NCBI RefSeq assembly: GCF_001027545.1
Contig: NZ_CP009498.1
Span: 1,240,001-1,304,000, forward strand
DNA from: Endomicrobium proavitum
Lineage (GTDB): Bacteria > Elusimicrobiota > Endomicrobiia > Endomicrobiales > Endomicrobiaceae
Length of the DNA stretch: 64,000 nt
Reading direction: 5' to 3'
The position numbers and the translations under genes were made by a program. The notes beneath the pieces are model-generated. The model ran no database searches, had not been told where the DNA came from, and saw only the letters and a list, made by a program, of their open reading frames with translations. Positions 7,480 to 18,100 of the stretch are shown here, in pieces; the first letter of the stretch is position 1, and every line of letters begins with the position of its first letter.

Positions 7480-9207
7480 TTATTTTGAGGGAAGTTGAGG
7501 GATTTGAATTGTAAAAACTGTTCCTTCGTTTAAACTGCTTTCTACTTTTACGACGCCGCCGTGGAGATCTACTATATGTTTTACTATGGAAAGCCCAAGC
7601 CCCGTGCCGCCCGTTTTGCGCGAACGTGATTTATCTATTACGTAGAAACGTTCAAAAATTTTATCCAAATGTTCTTTTGCCATTCCTATGCCGGTATCTT
7701 TTATTTTAAAAACGGCTATGTTATTTTCAAGCGACGCCCAAACGCTTACGCTTCCTTTCTCGGTATATCTTAACGCATTGTCTATAACGTTAGACAAAAC
7801 CTGACTAAGTCTGAATTTATCGGCCGTTAAAGTTACATTCTGCGCGCATTCAAAAGAAAGTTTTATATTTTTAGCCGCGGCTTTCTCCTGAAATAAAACC
7901 TGCATTTGGGCAAACAAATCTTTTAACCGGAATTTTTCAAGAGTTAGCGCGCGTTTATTTTCCGTTGCGGATAAAGTCATAAGGTCGTTTACTATGTCGG
8001 AAAGACGCTGCGTGTTTTTGCTTATTACGGCAAGATGCCGTTTTAACGTTTCAATATTATTTTCTTCTTCGGAAAGTTCAAGATACAATTTAATGGACGC
8101 AAGCGGAGTTTTAAGTTCGTGGGAAACGTTGCCTACCAAATCTTTTTTAAAACTTTCTATGTTTTTCATATCCGTAATATCGTGAAAAACTATTACAAAA
8201 CCGCTTTCGCTTTTTATGCGGGCTATTGTGCAAGAGTAATATTTATTTTTGCGGTCAAACAAAAACGTTGACGGGCGCTCATAATTTTTTATATGACTGT
8301 CAAAAATTTTTCCGTCAAAAAGCTGCCAATAGTAAACGTCTTTAAAAGCGGCTTGCCAAAACTGCTCCAAAAAAGACTTATTTGCAAGAATTATTTTTCC
8401 GGCGCCGTCTATAACCATAATGGCGTCGGACACGGAACTTATTATTTTATCCAGCTCGTCTCTTGCGTTATCGGTTTGTTTGAAAGTTTCATACATCTGC
8501 TCGGACATAATATTAAAAGTGTTTGAAAGCTCTTCAAGCTCGTCTCCGGATTTAATGTCGGAACGTATATTAAAATTTCCTTTTGATAGCTCTTCAAACG
8601 CATTTTTAAGCTTCATGGTGTTTTTACCTACCGTTCTTGAAAGAAAAAACGACACAATAAGCGAAAACGCAATTATTATAACAAGCATTAAATAGTTTCT
8701 GGAAATAAATTCATATGAAAAAACGGAAATATTTTTCAGCGGCATGCTCATTCTTAAAACGGCTACTTCGTTATTTTTATTGTAAAGCGGCATAGCCACA
8801 TATAACAAATCTTCATTTAAAGTAACGCTTCTTCTTACGGAAACGGAATCTTTGCCGTTAAAAGCCGAGGACACTTCCTCTCTGTTTAAATGGTTTTCCA
8901 TATCTTTCGGGTTTTTTAAAGAGTCGGCTATAACGTTGCCGGAAGCGTTTATTACGGTTATGCGGATGCTTGTCCCTTTGACGTTTCTCTTTACATAATC
9001 GTCAATTTCTTTGTATTTGCCGCCGTTAAAAAGTTCGGCAATATCGGAAGATATTATTTTGCCGTCGGTTGTAAGCATATTTGTAAAAATACGCATATTG
9101 TTTGCTTTTACATTGTAATTAGCGGCAACAACAAATAATACTCCTATAAAAAGAGCTTTTAATAAATATGAAAAAAATAATTTTTTGGACAGGCTGTTAA
9201 TCTTCAA
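7480..9207 (-). CDS. phoR: Phosphate-regulon sensor histidine kinase PhoR
   Basis: 575 residues. TM1 is at about 10-30, followed by a periplasmic domain to about 170, TM2 at about 172-191, HAMP at about 192-245, PAS at about 250-345, HisKA with the phospho-accepting His in VGNVSHELKTPLASIK (about 360), and HATPase with N, G1 (KDTGIGM) and G2 (TGGTGLGLSIV) boxes. The start is TTG at 9205-9207, overlapping the end of phoB by 11 bp with AGGA upstream. PhoR senses phosphate status through the Pst/PhoU complex and phosphorylates PhoB. A full periplasmic domain makes it more like Bacillus PhoR than the short E. coli form. Confidence 0.92.
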   Translation of the reverse strand: MKINSLSKKLFFSYLLKALFIGVLFVVAANYNVKANNMRIFTNMLTTDGKIISSDIAELFNGGKYKEIDDYVKRNVKGTSIRITVINASGNVIADSLKNPKDMENHLNREEVSSAFNGKDSVSVRRSVTLNEDLLYVAMPLYNKNNEVAVLRMSMPLKNISVFSYEFISRNYLMLVIIIAFSLIVSFFLSRTVGKNTMKLKNAFEELSKGNFNIRSDIKSGDELEELSNTFNIMSEQMYETFKQTDNARDELDKIISSVSDAIMVIDGAGKIILANKSFLEQFWQAAFKDVYYWQLFDGKIFDSHIKNYERPSTFLFDRKNKYYSCTIARIKSESGFVIVFHDITDMKNIESFKKDLVGNVSHELKTPLASIKLYLELSEEENNIETLKRHLAVISKNTQRLSDIVNDLMTLSATENKRALTLEKFRLKDLFAQMQVLFQEKAAAKNIKLSFECAQNVTLTADKFRLSQVLSNVIDNALRYTEKGSVSVWASLENNIAVFKIKDTGIGMAKEHLDKIFERFYVIDKSRSRKTGGTGLGLSIVKHIVDLHGGVVKVESSLNEGTVFTIQIPQLPSK

Positions 9208-9877
9208 ATTTATATCCTACGCCTCTGGCGTTTTTAATTTTGTCGCCGTATTTGCCTATTTTTTCTCTGAGATTTTTTATATGAAAATCTACTGTTCTGT
9301 CTGTAACAAGTTTATTGTCTCCCCAAAGATGGTCTAAAATTTCATCTCTGGAAAAAACTTTATTTTTATTGTTAAGCAGCAGCTCAAGTATTTTAAATTC
9401 TGCGAAAGTAAGCTCCGTTTTTTTATTGTCAACAAAAACTTCAAGACCTTCTTTGTTAATCTTTATGCCTTTTACGACTGTTTTATCATTTTTCTGATCA
9501 ACATTTCCAATACGCCTGAAAATGCCTTTAATTCTTGAAGACAATTCTTTAAGAGAAAACGGTTTTGTAATGTAATCGTCCGCGCCCAGCTCAAGGCCTA
9601 CGACTTTATCAACTTCGTCGGATTTTGCGCTTAAAAACATTATTGGCGTATATTCAAAGCGCGCATTTTTGCGCAGTTCTTTATATATATCAAGTCCGTT
9701 TACGCCGGGTATCATAATATCAAGTATAAAAAGATCAGGCGTATTTTTTTTGAGAAAATCCGGCAGCTTTGAAAAAGACGTAAACCCTTTAAAATTATAT
9801 CCTTCTTTTATAAGAGTTATGGACAACGCTTTTAATATATCTTCTTCATCGTCAACGGCAACTATCAGTTTTGGCAT
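9197..9877 (-). CDS. phoB: Phosphate-regulon response regulator PhoB
   Basis: 226 residues. The receiver domain (1-120) has the acidic pair DDEED at 8-12, the phospho-accepting Asp in LFILDIMIPG (about 54), and the switch Thr/Ser and Lys (FLSAKSD, ITKPFS). The winged-helix OmpR-type DNA-binding domain (about 130-226) has RDEILDHLWGD and RTVDFHIKNLREKIG. It activates pst and related genes when phosphate is scarce. AAAGGGGGC precedes the ATG. There is no free intergenic space upstream: the start lies inside a small ORF that follows the CDI immunity genes. Its promoter must therefore lie in that ORF, or it is read from the CDI cassette. Confidence 0.93.
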   Translation of the reverse strand: MPKLIVAVDDEEDILKALSITLIKEGYNFKGFTSFSKLPDFLKKNTPDLFILDIMIPGVNGLDIYKELRKNARFEYTPIMFLSAKSDEVDKVVGLELGADDYITKPFSLKELSSRIKGIFRRIGNVDQKNDKTVVKGIKINKEGLEVFVDNKKTELTFAEFKILELLLNNKNKVFSRDEILDHLWGDNKLVTDRTVDFHIKNLREKIGKYGDKIKNARGVGYKFED

Positions 9878-10070
9878 ATGCGCCCCCTTTGCTTAAACTT
9901 TCATCCACGCTTTCTTCGTAGCTTGTTGATAATTCTATTCCGTGGCCGCCGGAAACTATTTCATAAAAAGCTGTAAACATTGACGGAAAGTAAGAAGAAT
10001 AGCCAAGCATTGCTTGCGCTTGGCTATTCAATATTATTATTGATAGTATAATGGTGATGGATTTTCTCAT
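9852..10070 (-). pseudogene. Chimeric exported remnant: signal peptide joined to a CdiA fragment
   Basis: A 72-residue frame begins with a good signal peptide (MRKSITIILSIIILNSQAQA). It then runs into GIELSTSYEESVDESLSK, nearly identical to GIEASTSYEESVDESTSK in the middle of CdiA (coded near 15000-15050). About 45 bp of DNA are shared at high identity. The tail (GGAYAKTDSCR) overlaps the phoB start. The ATG overlaps the stop of the upstream gene (TAATG), so it could be translated. I read it as recombination debris from the polymorphic toxin locus, not a functional protein. Confidence 0.5.
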
Positions 10071-10405
10071 TATTTAAAGCTGCCTATAAACACATATATA
10101 CTTTCTTTTTCTAATTCTTTTCTTGTTTTATTCTTATAATCCACACTATCTTTTAAAAGACCTGCTCCAAAAGTGCCATCATATCGTTTTTTACCTAATA
10201 TCGTATTGTGCACTAAATCAAACCCGACATGTCTTGAAATAAACAAGAATAAATTGCCTCTATGATTGTCAAATTTTTGTTTTTTAAATGATCTGAAAAT
10301 TAATTCTTTTGGAGAAATCTCATAGATAACTTCTCCTTTCATAACATTATCACCATCTGGACCTGTAAAATCCCAAGGTTCATCAACCGAAATAGTAAAC
10401 TTCAT
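10070..10405 (-). CDS. Candidate immunity protein of the orphan CdiA-CT toxin
   Basis: 111 residues, no signal peptide, rich in charged and aromatic residues. I do not recognise the family. It has a strong GGAGG Shine-Dalgarno 7 bp before the ATG and starts 24 bp after the orphan toxin fragment ends. In CDI and other polymorphic toxin loci this is the slot of the cognate immunity gene. Its first residues (MKFTIS) repeat a stretch in the toxin (RMKFTISNEPKL), which might mean that part of the toxin was duplicated into it or that both share a fold. A cytoplasmic immunity protein fits a cytoplasm-acting toxin. Confidence 0.45.
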   Translation of the reverse strand: MKFTISVDEPWDFTGPDGDNVMKGEVIYEISPKELIFRSFKKQKFDNHRGNLFLFISRHVGFDLVHNTILGKKRYDGTFGAGLLKDSVDYKNKTRKELEKESIYVFIGSFK

Positions 10406-10429
10406 TTTTCAACCTCCACATTTTATCTC

Positions 10430-11635
10430 TTATTTCAATGGTGAAATATCAATAATTTCTACACCAACTTTATCATACGTCATAAATTCAATCCCGCCTC
10501 CCTTGCCTCCATATGCAGGTTCAGCAAAAGTTCCATTTTTTATAAGTTTTGGTTCGTTAGAAATAGTAAACTTCATCCTAACTTCCGGCGTAAACTCAAG
10601 CGCTAATTTACTTTTTGCACTTTCAGCGCTTGAAAACAAGTTTGTTGTATAATATGTTTTTCCTTCTCTTAATCCCCTTAACATTCCTGTTTCAGTAACA
10701 GCTTGAGCTTCAGATACTGTCATATATCTGTAATATGTTGGGCTTGTTAAAACTTCTTTAATACTTCCTTTTGCTACATTCTTCACTGCCGTTTTCCCTG
10801 CAACGCTTCCAAGTCCGTCTATTAATACTTTCTTGAGCTCATCAGGCGTCAAGTTTGTTAACCCATTTATTTCTTTTTGGGCTTCATCTAAAACAATGCC
10901 TGTTTTTTATCTATTCCGGCATATAGTTTTGCTGCTTCAAATACATCCAAATCATTATTTTCATTTAGAGCTGCTTTTATTGATTGTACAACTATATTGT
11001 TTTTTGTTAGATTTTCTCCTATTTGCTCTATGTTGTTATCTAAATCTTTAAAATCTTTGATTATTGACGCTCGCCCTTCGCTTGTTGCCATTCTTAAATC
11101 TATGCTTAGCTCTGCTTTCAGTTGGTTTGTTATTACGTCTTTCGTTATTTCTTGCCCTGCGCTTAAATCCCTGTTTATTGCTTGCATTGCTTCGCTTTGC
11201 GATAGCCCTTCCTCGGCTCCTTCTGTTTTTATTGCTCCTTTCCCTATTGTCGCTCTGTTTATTTGCTCTTTTTCTTTCCCATCATTTAACAGCGTTATCT
11301 TTACGTTTTTTCCGCTTGCATTTTTGCTGTCTATATATTTCCCATCTTCGCTAAACTGTCCTGCCGATACGCTTATTCCTATATCATAACTTCTGCTTTT
11401 ATCATGGTCTTTTATATCTTCTACCGTCAACGTTTTTGTTTCTAATTCCGTTTTTCCTTCTTCGCTTCCCAGCAGCGCTCCTGTTATTTCTGTGTTGTTT
11501 CCTACTTTTATATTTGCTTCTTTTTCCGCAATTATTCCGCTTTGCTCGCTTACCCAGGCTTTATCCGTTACGCTTTCTCCATAGTGTCCGCCTAAGCTGT
11601 AGTAGGTGTCTTGCAGGCTTTCTACTGTTAATCGG
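10430..11635 (-). pseudogene. Orphan CdiA C-terminal cassette with toxin domain, frameshifted
   Basis: Read leftward, this stretch resembles the last third of CdiA before its toxin: LTVESLQDTYY, then IGENLTKNNIVVQSIKAAL (CdiA has QIGENLTKNNIVVQAIKTAL), then DLDVFEAAKLYAGIDKK. The frame then ends in QALF-stop at 10888. Adding one A to the A6 run near 10904 restores DKKTGIVLDEAQKEINGLTNLTPDELKK, matching CdiA DKKTKETLAKAADIING...SPEELQKAL. It also joins the downstream 140-residue toxin frame (10430-10852). The toxin part (YYRYMTVSEAQAV, GMLRGLREGKTYYTTNLF, GGGIEFMTYDKVGVEIIDISPL) resembles the TreTu-type toxins, thought to be ADP-ribosyltransferases. No start or TPS domain is present, so it is a silent donor cassette. 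Confidence 0.65.
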
Positions 11636-11677
11636 ATATATTTCCGGCAGCTGTATAAAATAAGTAATTGGACTGAT
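11636..11677 (-). pseudogene. C-terminal remnant of another CdiA toxin
   Basis: The minus-strand reading ISPITYFIQLPEIY parallels the extreme C-terminus of CdiA (ISPVPNTYFMQLQQMY). The DNA is also similar (CAGCTG(T/C)ATAAAATAAGTA in both, at 11648 and 12217). It is fused directly to the orphan cassette. So an earlier toxin end sat here before the cassette was joined to it. Confidence 0.45.
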
Positions 11678-11691
11678 ACTTAATTTAATTT

Positions 11692-12168
11692 TTATACATT
11701 TTTGGAAGAAGTAATTACGTGCACAGAACGATACCTTATCCCATATTTTAGATCGCCCTCGCTCCGCCCATAAAAGAACTTAAGTTTAGTTAGATCAATA
11801 TTTTCATCTTCTACAAAAATATTAATTGCAACTTCTACCTTAAACTCTCTCCTTGTTTCTACATCTGCATAAATCCATTCCGGAATTACTGAGGCTATGG
11901 AATCTACATAAACCGGACTATTTTTATCTGCATAACTTACATAAAAATTATTATTTGCAATTGACGGACTGAAAAAACAGTAATATAACACCCCCCTAAC
12001 TATAAACAATTTTTTTTCATTTACATATGTTTGTTCTATACCGTTGAAATCAATCCTTGCTTTTACAACGCTATTTTCAAAAGTAGAACTTCCAATAATA
12101 GTTTTTTCAGAGCAACCAATAAATGTCATAAAGAAACTTAAACAATAAATAGCGATTTTATTTTTCAT
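11692..12168 (-). CDS. Lipoprotein, candidate immunity protein for CdiA
   Basis: 158 residues with a lipoprotein signal (MKNKIAIYCLSFFMTFIGC; lipobox FIGC, Cys19, followed by S-E). The remainder is a mixed alpha/beta domain that I do not recognise. It begins 21 bp after the cdiA stop on the same strand, the position of cdiI in CDI operons. If it is the immunity protein, its membrane anchoring implies that the toxin is neutralised outside the cytoplasm. That agrees with the peptidase/amidase-like toxin end of CdiA. An unrelated surface lipoprotein cannot be excluded. Confidence 0.5.
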   Translation of the reverse strand: MKNKIAIYCLSFFMTFIGCSEKTIIGSSTFENSVVKARIDFNGIEQTYVNEKKLFIVRGVLYYCFFSPSIANNNFYVSYADKNSPVYVDSIASVIPEWIYADVETRREFKVEVAINIFVEDENIDLTKLKFFYGRSEGDLKYGIRYRSVHVITSSKNV

Positions 12169-12188
12169 ATTATTTTTGTTTCCATTAT

Positions 12189-15100
12189 TTATTTTGATAG
12201 ATACATTTGTTGTAGCTGCATAAAATAAGTATTGGGTACCGGAGATATATCCGGCGGCAGTTTTACGCCGCCCGCTTTAAAGATATCTCTTATAGCATCA
12301 ACACAATTATTTGTAATGACTCTATAACCTCCCGGATCTAATTGGTTTATACGAGCTTGCTGAGCTATTTTTTTATCTTGTTCTATAGTTGTTTCTATAT
12401 ACACCACATTAGGATTATTTCTTAATTCACCTTCAAGATCTCCATATTTATGAATCACATTTATTCCGGCAGGTACCATCCCTGTTATACTTTGAATTAG
12501 TTTCCCTGGCGCGGTTTCAACAAAAAAAAGCTCTAACAATGAATAGCTTCCATTTGCCCCTTGATCATAGTTATACCAACTACCATTTCCATCTTGAAAA
12601 TATCCGGTCATATGACCTTTATTCCCAACTCTATCAGGATAAATTTCAAATGCAACATCAGCGTCAGCATGTCCTGCTCCTAAATTTGAATTCATCATAC
12701 TATTCACCATATTCACACTGCCAAGCGACAGCGTACTGTTTCCATCGTATGTTGCAAGCCACTCGTCTGTTGTCATTTTGTTTGTGTTTGCATTCCCATA
12801 GTTGTTCATATCCATTATTGCGCTTGCCATTGACCCTCTGCTATCGGCATTTCCCTCTTTGGCATGGTGGCTTGCTATGTCGGTTGTTTCATGCGCAATT
12901 ACTTCCGCTATTGCATTTGGGTTTGTTATATCTACATTCCTAAAATCTATTGTTACCGTCTGCCTTGTTCCGCTTTCATCAACATACGATAATCCCGCTA
13001 TGTTCCCTTCTACATTTGCTATTTCTAACCCCTGCAGTTTTTCTCCATTTTCATTATATATATTGGCTATATCATTTAATGCTTTTTGTAATTCTTCCGG
13101 ACTTGCATTTGTAGCCCCGTTTATTATATCCGCAGCTTTTGCAAGCGTTTCTTTTGTCTTTTTATCTAAATTTACATACTGTTTTGCCGCGTCAATTAAA
13201 TCTAAATCATTTTGATTATCCAATGCTGTTTTTATGGCTTGCACCACTATGTTATTTTTTGTTAGATTTTCTCCTATCTGTGCTAAATTTGTATCCAAAT
13301 TTGCAAAATCGTTGGCTATGCTTTGGTAGCCGGTTGTTGTTTTTGCTATTGCTTCCCCGTTGGCGTTTGTTTTTATTGAGCCGTCTTCGTTTTGTTCATA
13401 GACTGTGTTTCCGTCTTTGTCTTTTACTTCTGTTTTTATGAAGCCTAATAAAGCTCGGTTGTCTATTGTTGCGCTTGCGTCTAATGCGCCGGTTATTATA
13501 TCTTTGGTTGTTTCTTGGGTGTTGGTTACGTTGCGGTTTAGACCTTGCAGGTCATTTTCTGTTTGTTCCACGCCGCCTATTATTATTGTGCCGTTTCCTA
13601 TTGTGGCTTTTGTTGTTTGCTCTTTTTCTTCGCCGGTGTTTTTTAATGTTAGCGTTGTGCTTCCGTTGGGGGCTACGTTGGTTTTTCCTTTGTCGCTTTG
13701 TGATGTGCCTATGCTTGTTGATAACCCAAAGCCTTTGCTTTCTGTTATGTTTCTGTCTTCTATGTCATTGTGTTCTAACTCTTTGGTTGTTAGCGTTAGG
13801 TTGTCGCTTGCGCTTGCTATTACTGCTCCTGTTAGCGTTGTTTTGTTGCCTACGCTTATTGTTACGTTATTTCCGCCGGTTAGACTTGTCTGTTCGGTTA
13901 CCCATGCGCTGTCGGTGTAGTCGTTGCCTGTGTTGAAGCCTGCTCCTACGCTGTTGTTGCCCGCGTTGCTTTTCTCGCCGCCTAACAAGCTTCCCATGCT
14001 TTTGGTTCCTATTCCTACGCTTACGTTGGCGTCCCAGCTGTTTGCTTTGCTGTAATATGTGTCTTGCAGACTTTCTACTGTTAAATTATTTCCTACTGTT
14101 ACATCTAAATTATTTTTTGCCGTTACGTTGGCTCCGCTTAATGTTGCGTTGTTGCCTACGTTTATTTCTATATTATTTGCTACGCTTTCGCTGTTGTTGT
14201 ATGTTGTTGCTTTTATTTTACTGCTTGACTCGCCTGCGCCGGCGTGGACTTGCACTGCGTTGTTTCCTACGCTTACCCCTGCGCTTGCATGTTCGCTTTT
14301 GTCTTCTTGCGCATACGTGTCTTTGCTTGCTTGTATTATTAAATTATTGCCCACGTTGTAACTTAGCGTTCCGTTTGTTGCATAGGCGTTTGTTCCTTCT
14401 TGTATCATGTCGTTTGCGGATTTGAAATTTATATTTCCGTTACTTGCTATGTTTCCTTGCACACCTAATATACTTTCGCTTTTGCTTTGTTGGCTCATTG
14501 TGTCGTAATTTGCAAACGCGGAAGCATACATTCCCGTTCCAAAACTGCTGCTTGCCGCCGATGCTGCTCCTGCTATGCTTGCCGCTAACCCTACCGTTGC
14601 GTTTGCTAAATTCAAACTTGCCATTGCTACGTTTGCCGTTGCGTCGTCCACCGCTTCTTGGCTGGCTTTGCCTTGCTCTTGCAGCTCTTGTATTCGCTTT
14701 AGCTCGCTTGCCGCTTTTTCTACCGCTTGCTCCGCTTCCACTACCGCCGCGGCCGCATAGCCGGCGTCCACGTATGCGTTGCCTATTTTCACCCCTACCG
14801 TTACCGTTGTTTCGTCGTGGCGGCTTTCGCTGCTTTGACTGTTTTGCGCCGACGCTAATATTATTTTCCCGTCCGCCGTTACATTTATATCCCCGTTGGC
14901 TTCTATTTGGCTTCCTGCGCTTATTACATCTTTTGTTGATTCTATGTTTACTTTCCCCGCTGCTTTTATTTCGTTTACTTGCGCTACTCCTATTTTGCTT
15001 GTGCTTTCATCCACGCTTTCTTCGTAGCTTGTTGATGCTTCTATTCCACGCCCGCTTATATCTATTTTTATGTTTGCAGGGTTGATCATATCCAACAGTC

Positions 15101-18100
15101 CGCCGCTCTTTTTATGATAGCTGTAGCTGTTTTCATAATCCTGCGCTGCCAATAAATTTATTTTTCCTTCTACATTATTCCCCTTTTCATCTTTTGCTCG
15201 TTCCAATTCCCCTTGGCTGTTTATTACGTATCCGCTTATTAAATCTACATCTTCCCCAGCTTCGTATTTTCCGGATATGCTCGTTATTGCTTTTGCCGAT
15301 ATTAACCTTATATTTTTACCAGACAATATGCTTGTTGATTTGTTGCTTCCCGTTTCTTTTGCTTTTATATCCGTTTCTGTTCCCGTCAACTTATTTCCGC
15401 TTTCTTTTTTATTATACGCGCTTTGCGTTTCTAACGCCGTTAGTATATTTATTGCCCCTTGCTGCGCTACTACATCTATTTCCTTTGCCGCTATTTCGCT
15501 GCCTGTTATTGTTATATCTTTTGTTTCCGATTTTATTAACAACGCTCCTGCTATATTTATACTGCTGCCGCGCTCTTTTGTTGTTTCTACATTTTTTTCT
15601 TCGCTATCTTTATTCTTAAATGCATTCCCTGCTACTATTCCCCCCACAAGTCCGCCAAACATCGTTCCTGCTAATGCTCCTAACGCATTGAAACTTTCTT
15701 TTTCATGGTGATAATAACTTTTCTCGCTTTCTTCAAAGCTTAATATGTTTATGTTGTTTTTGGCTTCTATCCTACTATCGGCTCCTCCTTCTATGTCGCT
15801 TCCTATTATGTTTACTTCGTTTCCTGCTTTTATCTTTACGCCTTTTGCTCCGCTTATTTTACTTGCGGCGGCTGTTGTTTTTTCGTTTCTTGTTTCTTCT
15901 TTCTCGTAGCTCAGTCCGAACGTGCCGTTTTCTATCTTTATTCTTTCGGCGCTTTCGTAGTTTGCTCCCGCAAGAATATTTACGTCCATTCCTGCTGTTA
16001 ATTCCATTATTCCGTTCAAACTTTCTAACGTGCTTGACAGTATATTTATGTTATTTCCCGTCAATATTTCCACATTTCCCGCTACGCTTACTACGCTTCC
16101 TACGTTCCATTCTTTGTACTCGTGCTCCCTGTGTTCTTCCCTTCTGCCCCACCCTTTGTTTTGTTTCTCTATTACTTCATACTCGCTTCTTCCCATCATG
16201 CTTAATATATCCAAACTTCCATTAGGCAAATGCCAATACAGATTTCCTCCTACGCCTATCATGTATCCTTTCAAGCTCATATTCGCTTTCTCGCCTTGGA
16301 TGTACATGTCACCTCCGCTTCTTAACACCCCTAACAGCGGTCTTGTTACATCTTCGCCGAACTCGTAATGGTACTTTATGTAATATTTGTCCCTCTTTTC
16401 TATTCCTTCTAATTTTATATCACCTTCGCTTTCCAGCCTTACTTCCCCTGCTCCGTATATGCTTAGGTATTTTGCGTTTATTTTTCCGCCGCTATATATG
16501 CTTAAATTCCCTCCGCTGTATATTTGCCCGCCTTCGTTTATGTGTGTTTTTCCGTATTCTATTATATAGCTCGGTATCCCAAAAAACGCCCATTTCCCTC
16601 CGTTGTATCTGCCTCCCGTTTCCTGCTTTGTTGCTGCTCCTTCAAAATTATTTCCCGCTTTTATTTCTACTTCTTTTAACCCGCTTATTTCCCCGTCGTT
16701 GTTTGTTATGTTATTTATTGCTTCTATTGCTGTTTTCCCGCCCGCGCTTAATCTTGCGCTGTTATTTATATTATTCGCCGTTATTGTTAAATTATTTTCC
16801 GCTTCTATACCGCTCATTATTAGCTTGCCGTCTTCGCCCGCGGTTCTGACTATTGCTCCGCTAAACAGCTCTTGTTCCAAATCACCTTGCAGATTTATTT
16901 CTATTTCCCCGCCTACTATTTTCCCCAGCACGTCGCTTGTGTATATATACTTGCTCCATATATCGCCTGTTACTGTTCCATCCTTCATATACTCATCGCC
17001 GAAAAATCCGTTTGCCGCCCACTGATTATACGAGCTCCATCTTGATTTTAATAAATACTCAAACTTCCTTGCTCCGTTTATTAAATTATTTCCCGTTATA
17101 CTTAATTTGTTTTTTCCCTCTATCGTTGCGCTTTCGTTTACTATATTCCCCGCTTCTATTTCTACCTCGTTTGCTCCTATATAACTTCCTTTATCTTTCC
17201 CCGCGCTTTTTCCTGCGTATTCTTGCCAATACTCATACTGTATCACATGTCTCTTCCACTGCTCTAATGTTTTGTTTACATACATCGTCCCTATCCCTTC
17301 TATCTTATCCAACCCCGCCGTTTTTATCGCCTCATTCTTTATTTCTTCCGCTTTTATCGTTAACTTGTTTTCTGCTTTTATTTCGCTGCCTATATTATTT
17401 ACTTCTTTTGCTTTTTCTTGCGTTAGTCCTTCTATATTTATATTCCCGCCTTTTATTTCCCCGCTTTTCCATCCTTCGTCGTTTATCTTATTTATTAGCC
17501 CTTCTACCCCGTATATCCCGTTGTTTATTTTGTCCGCTTTTATATTAACTTCGCTCCCTTCTATTACTCCGCTTACATTATTTAATTCTTTTACCCCTAT
17601 TTTTACTTCCCCCTCGCTTCCTATATATCCTGCTGCTAATACGTTTTCTGCTTTGTCCGCTCTTATTTCCACTTGCTCTTTGGCGTATATTTCTCCGCCT
17701 TCGTTTTTTACCTCTTTGGCTTCTATCTTTATTTTTTCTTCGCTGTTTACTTTTCCTTTTATTTCTACTTTTCCGTCTGCTTTTATTTCTATATCTTCTA
17801 CGCTGCTTATTAAGTTGCTGTTTGCAGATGTTTTTACCCCAAACCCTTCTTCCGTTGCCACTATCTTTATTTTATTCCCATACATACTTCCAAATCCGCT
17901 TGCTTCTACTGCGTATTTGTTTTCTGCGTTGTCTTGCGCTTCTTCTCTTATTATTTCTTCGCTTTCATTATCGTATTTCCCGTATCCCGCTTTTATTTCT
18001 ATTTCTTTTGCTTTCAACGCTCCGCTTATTTTTGTGTACCGGCTTACCAGCTTTACTGCGTCCTCATGCTCTAACCCTTCTTCCCCTATTTCTATTCTCC

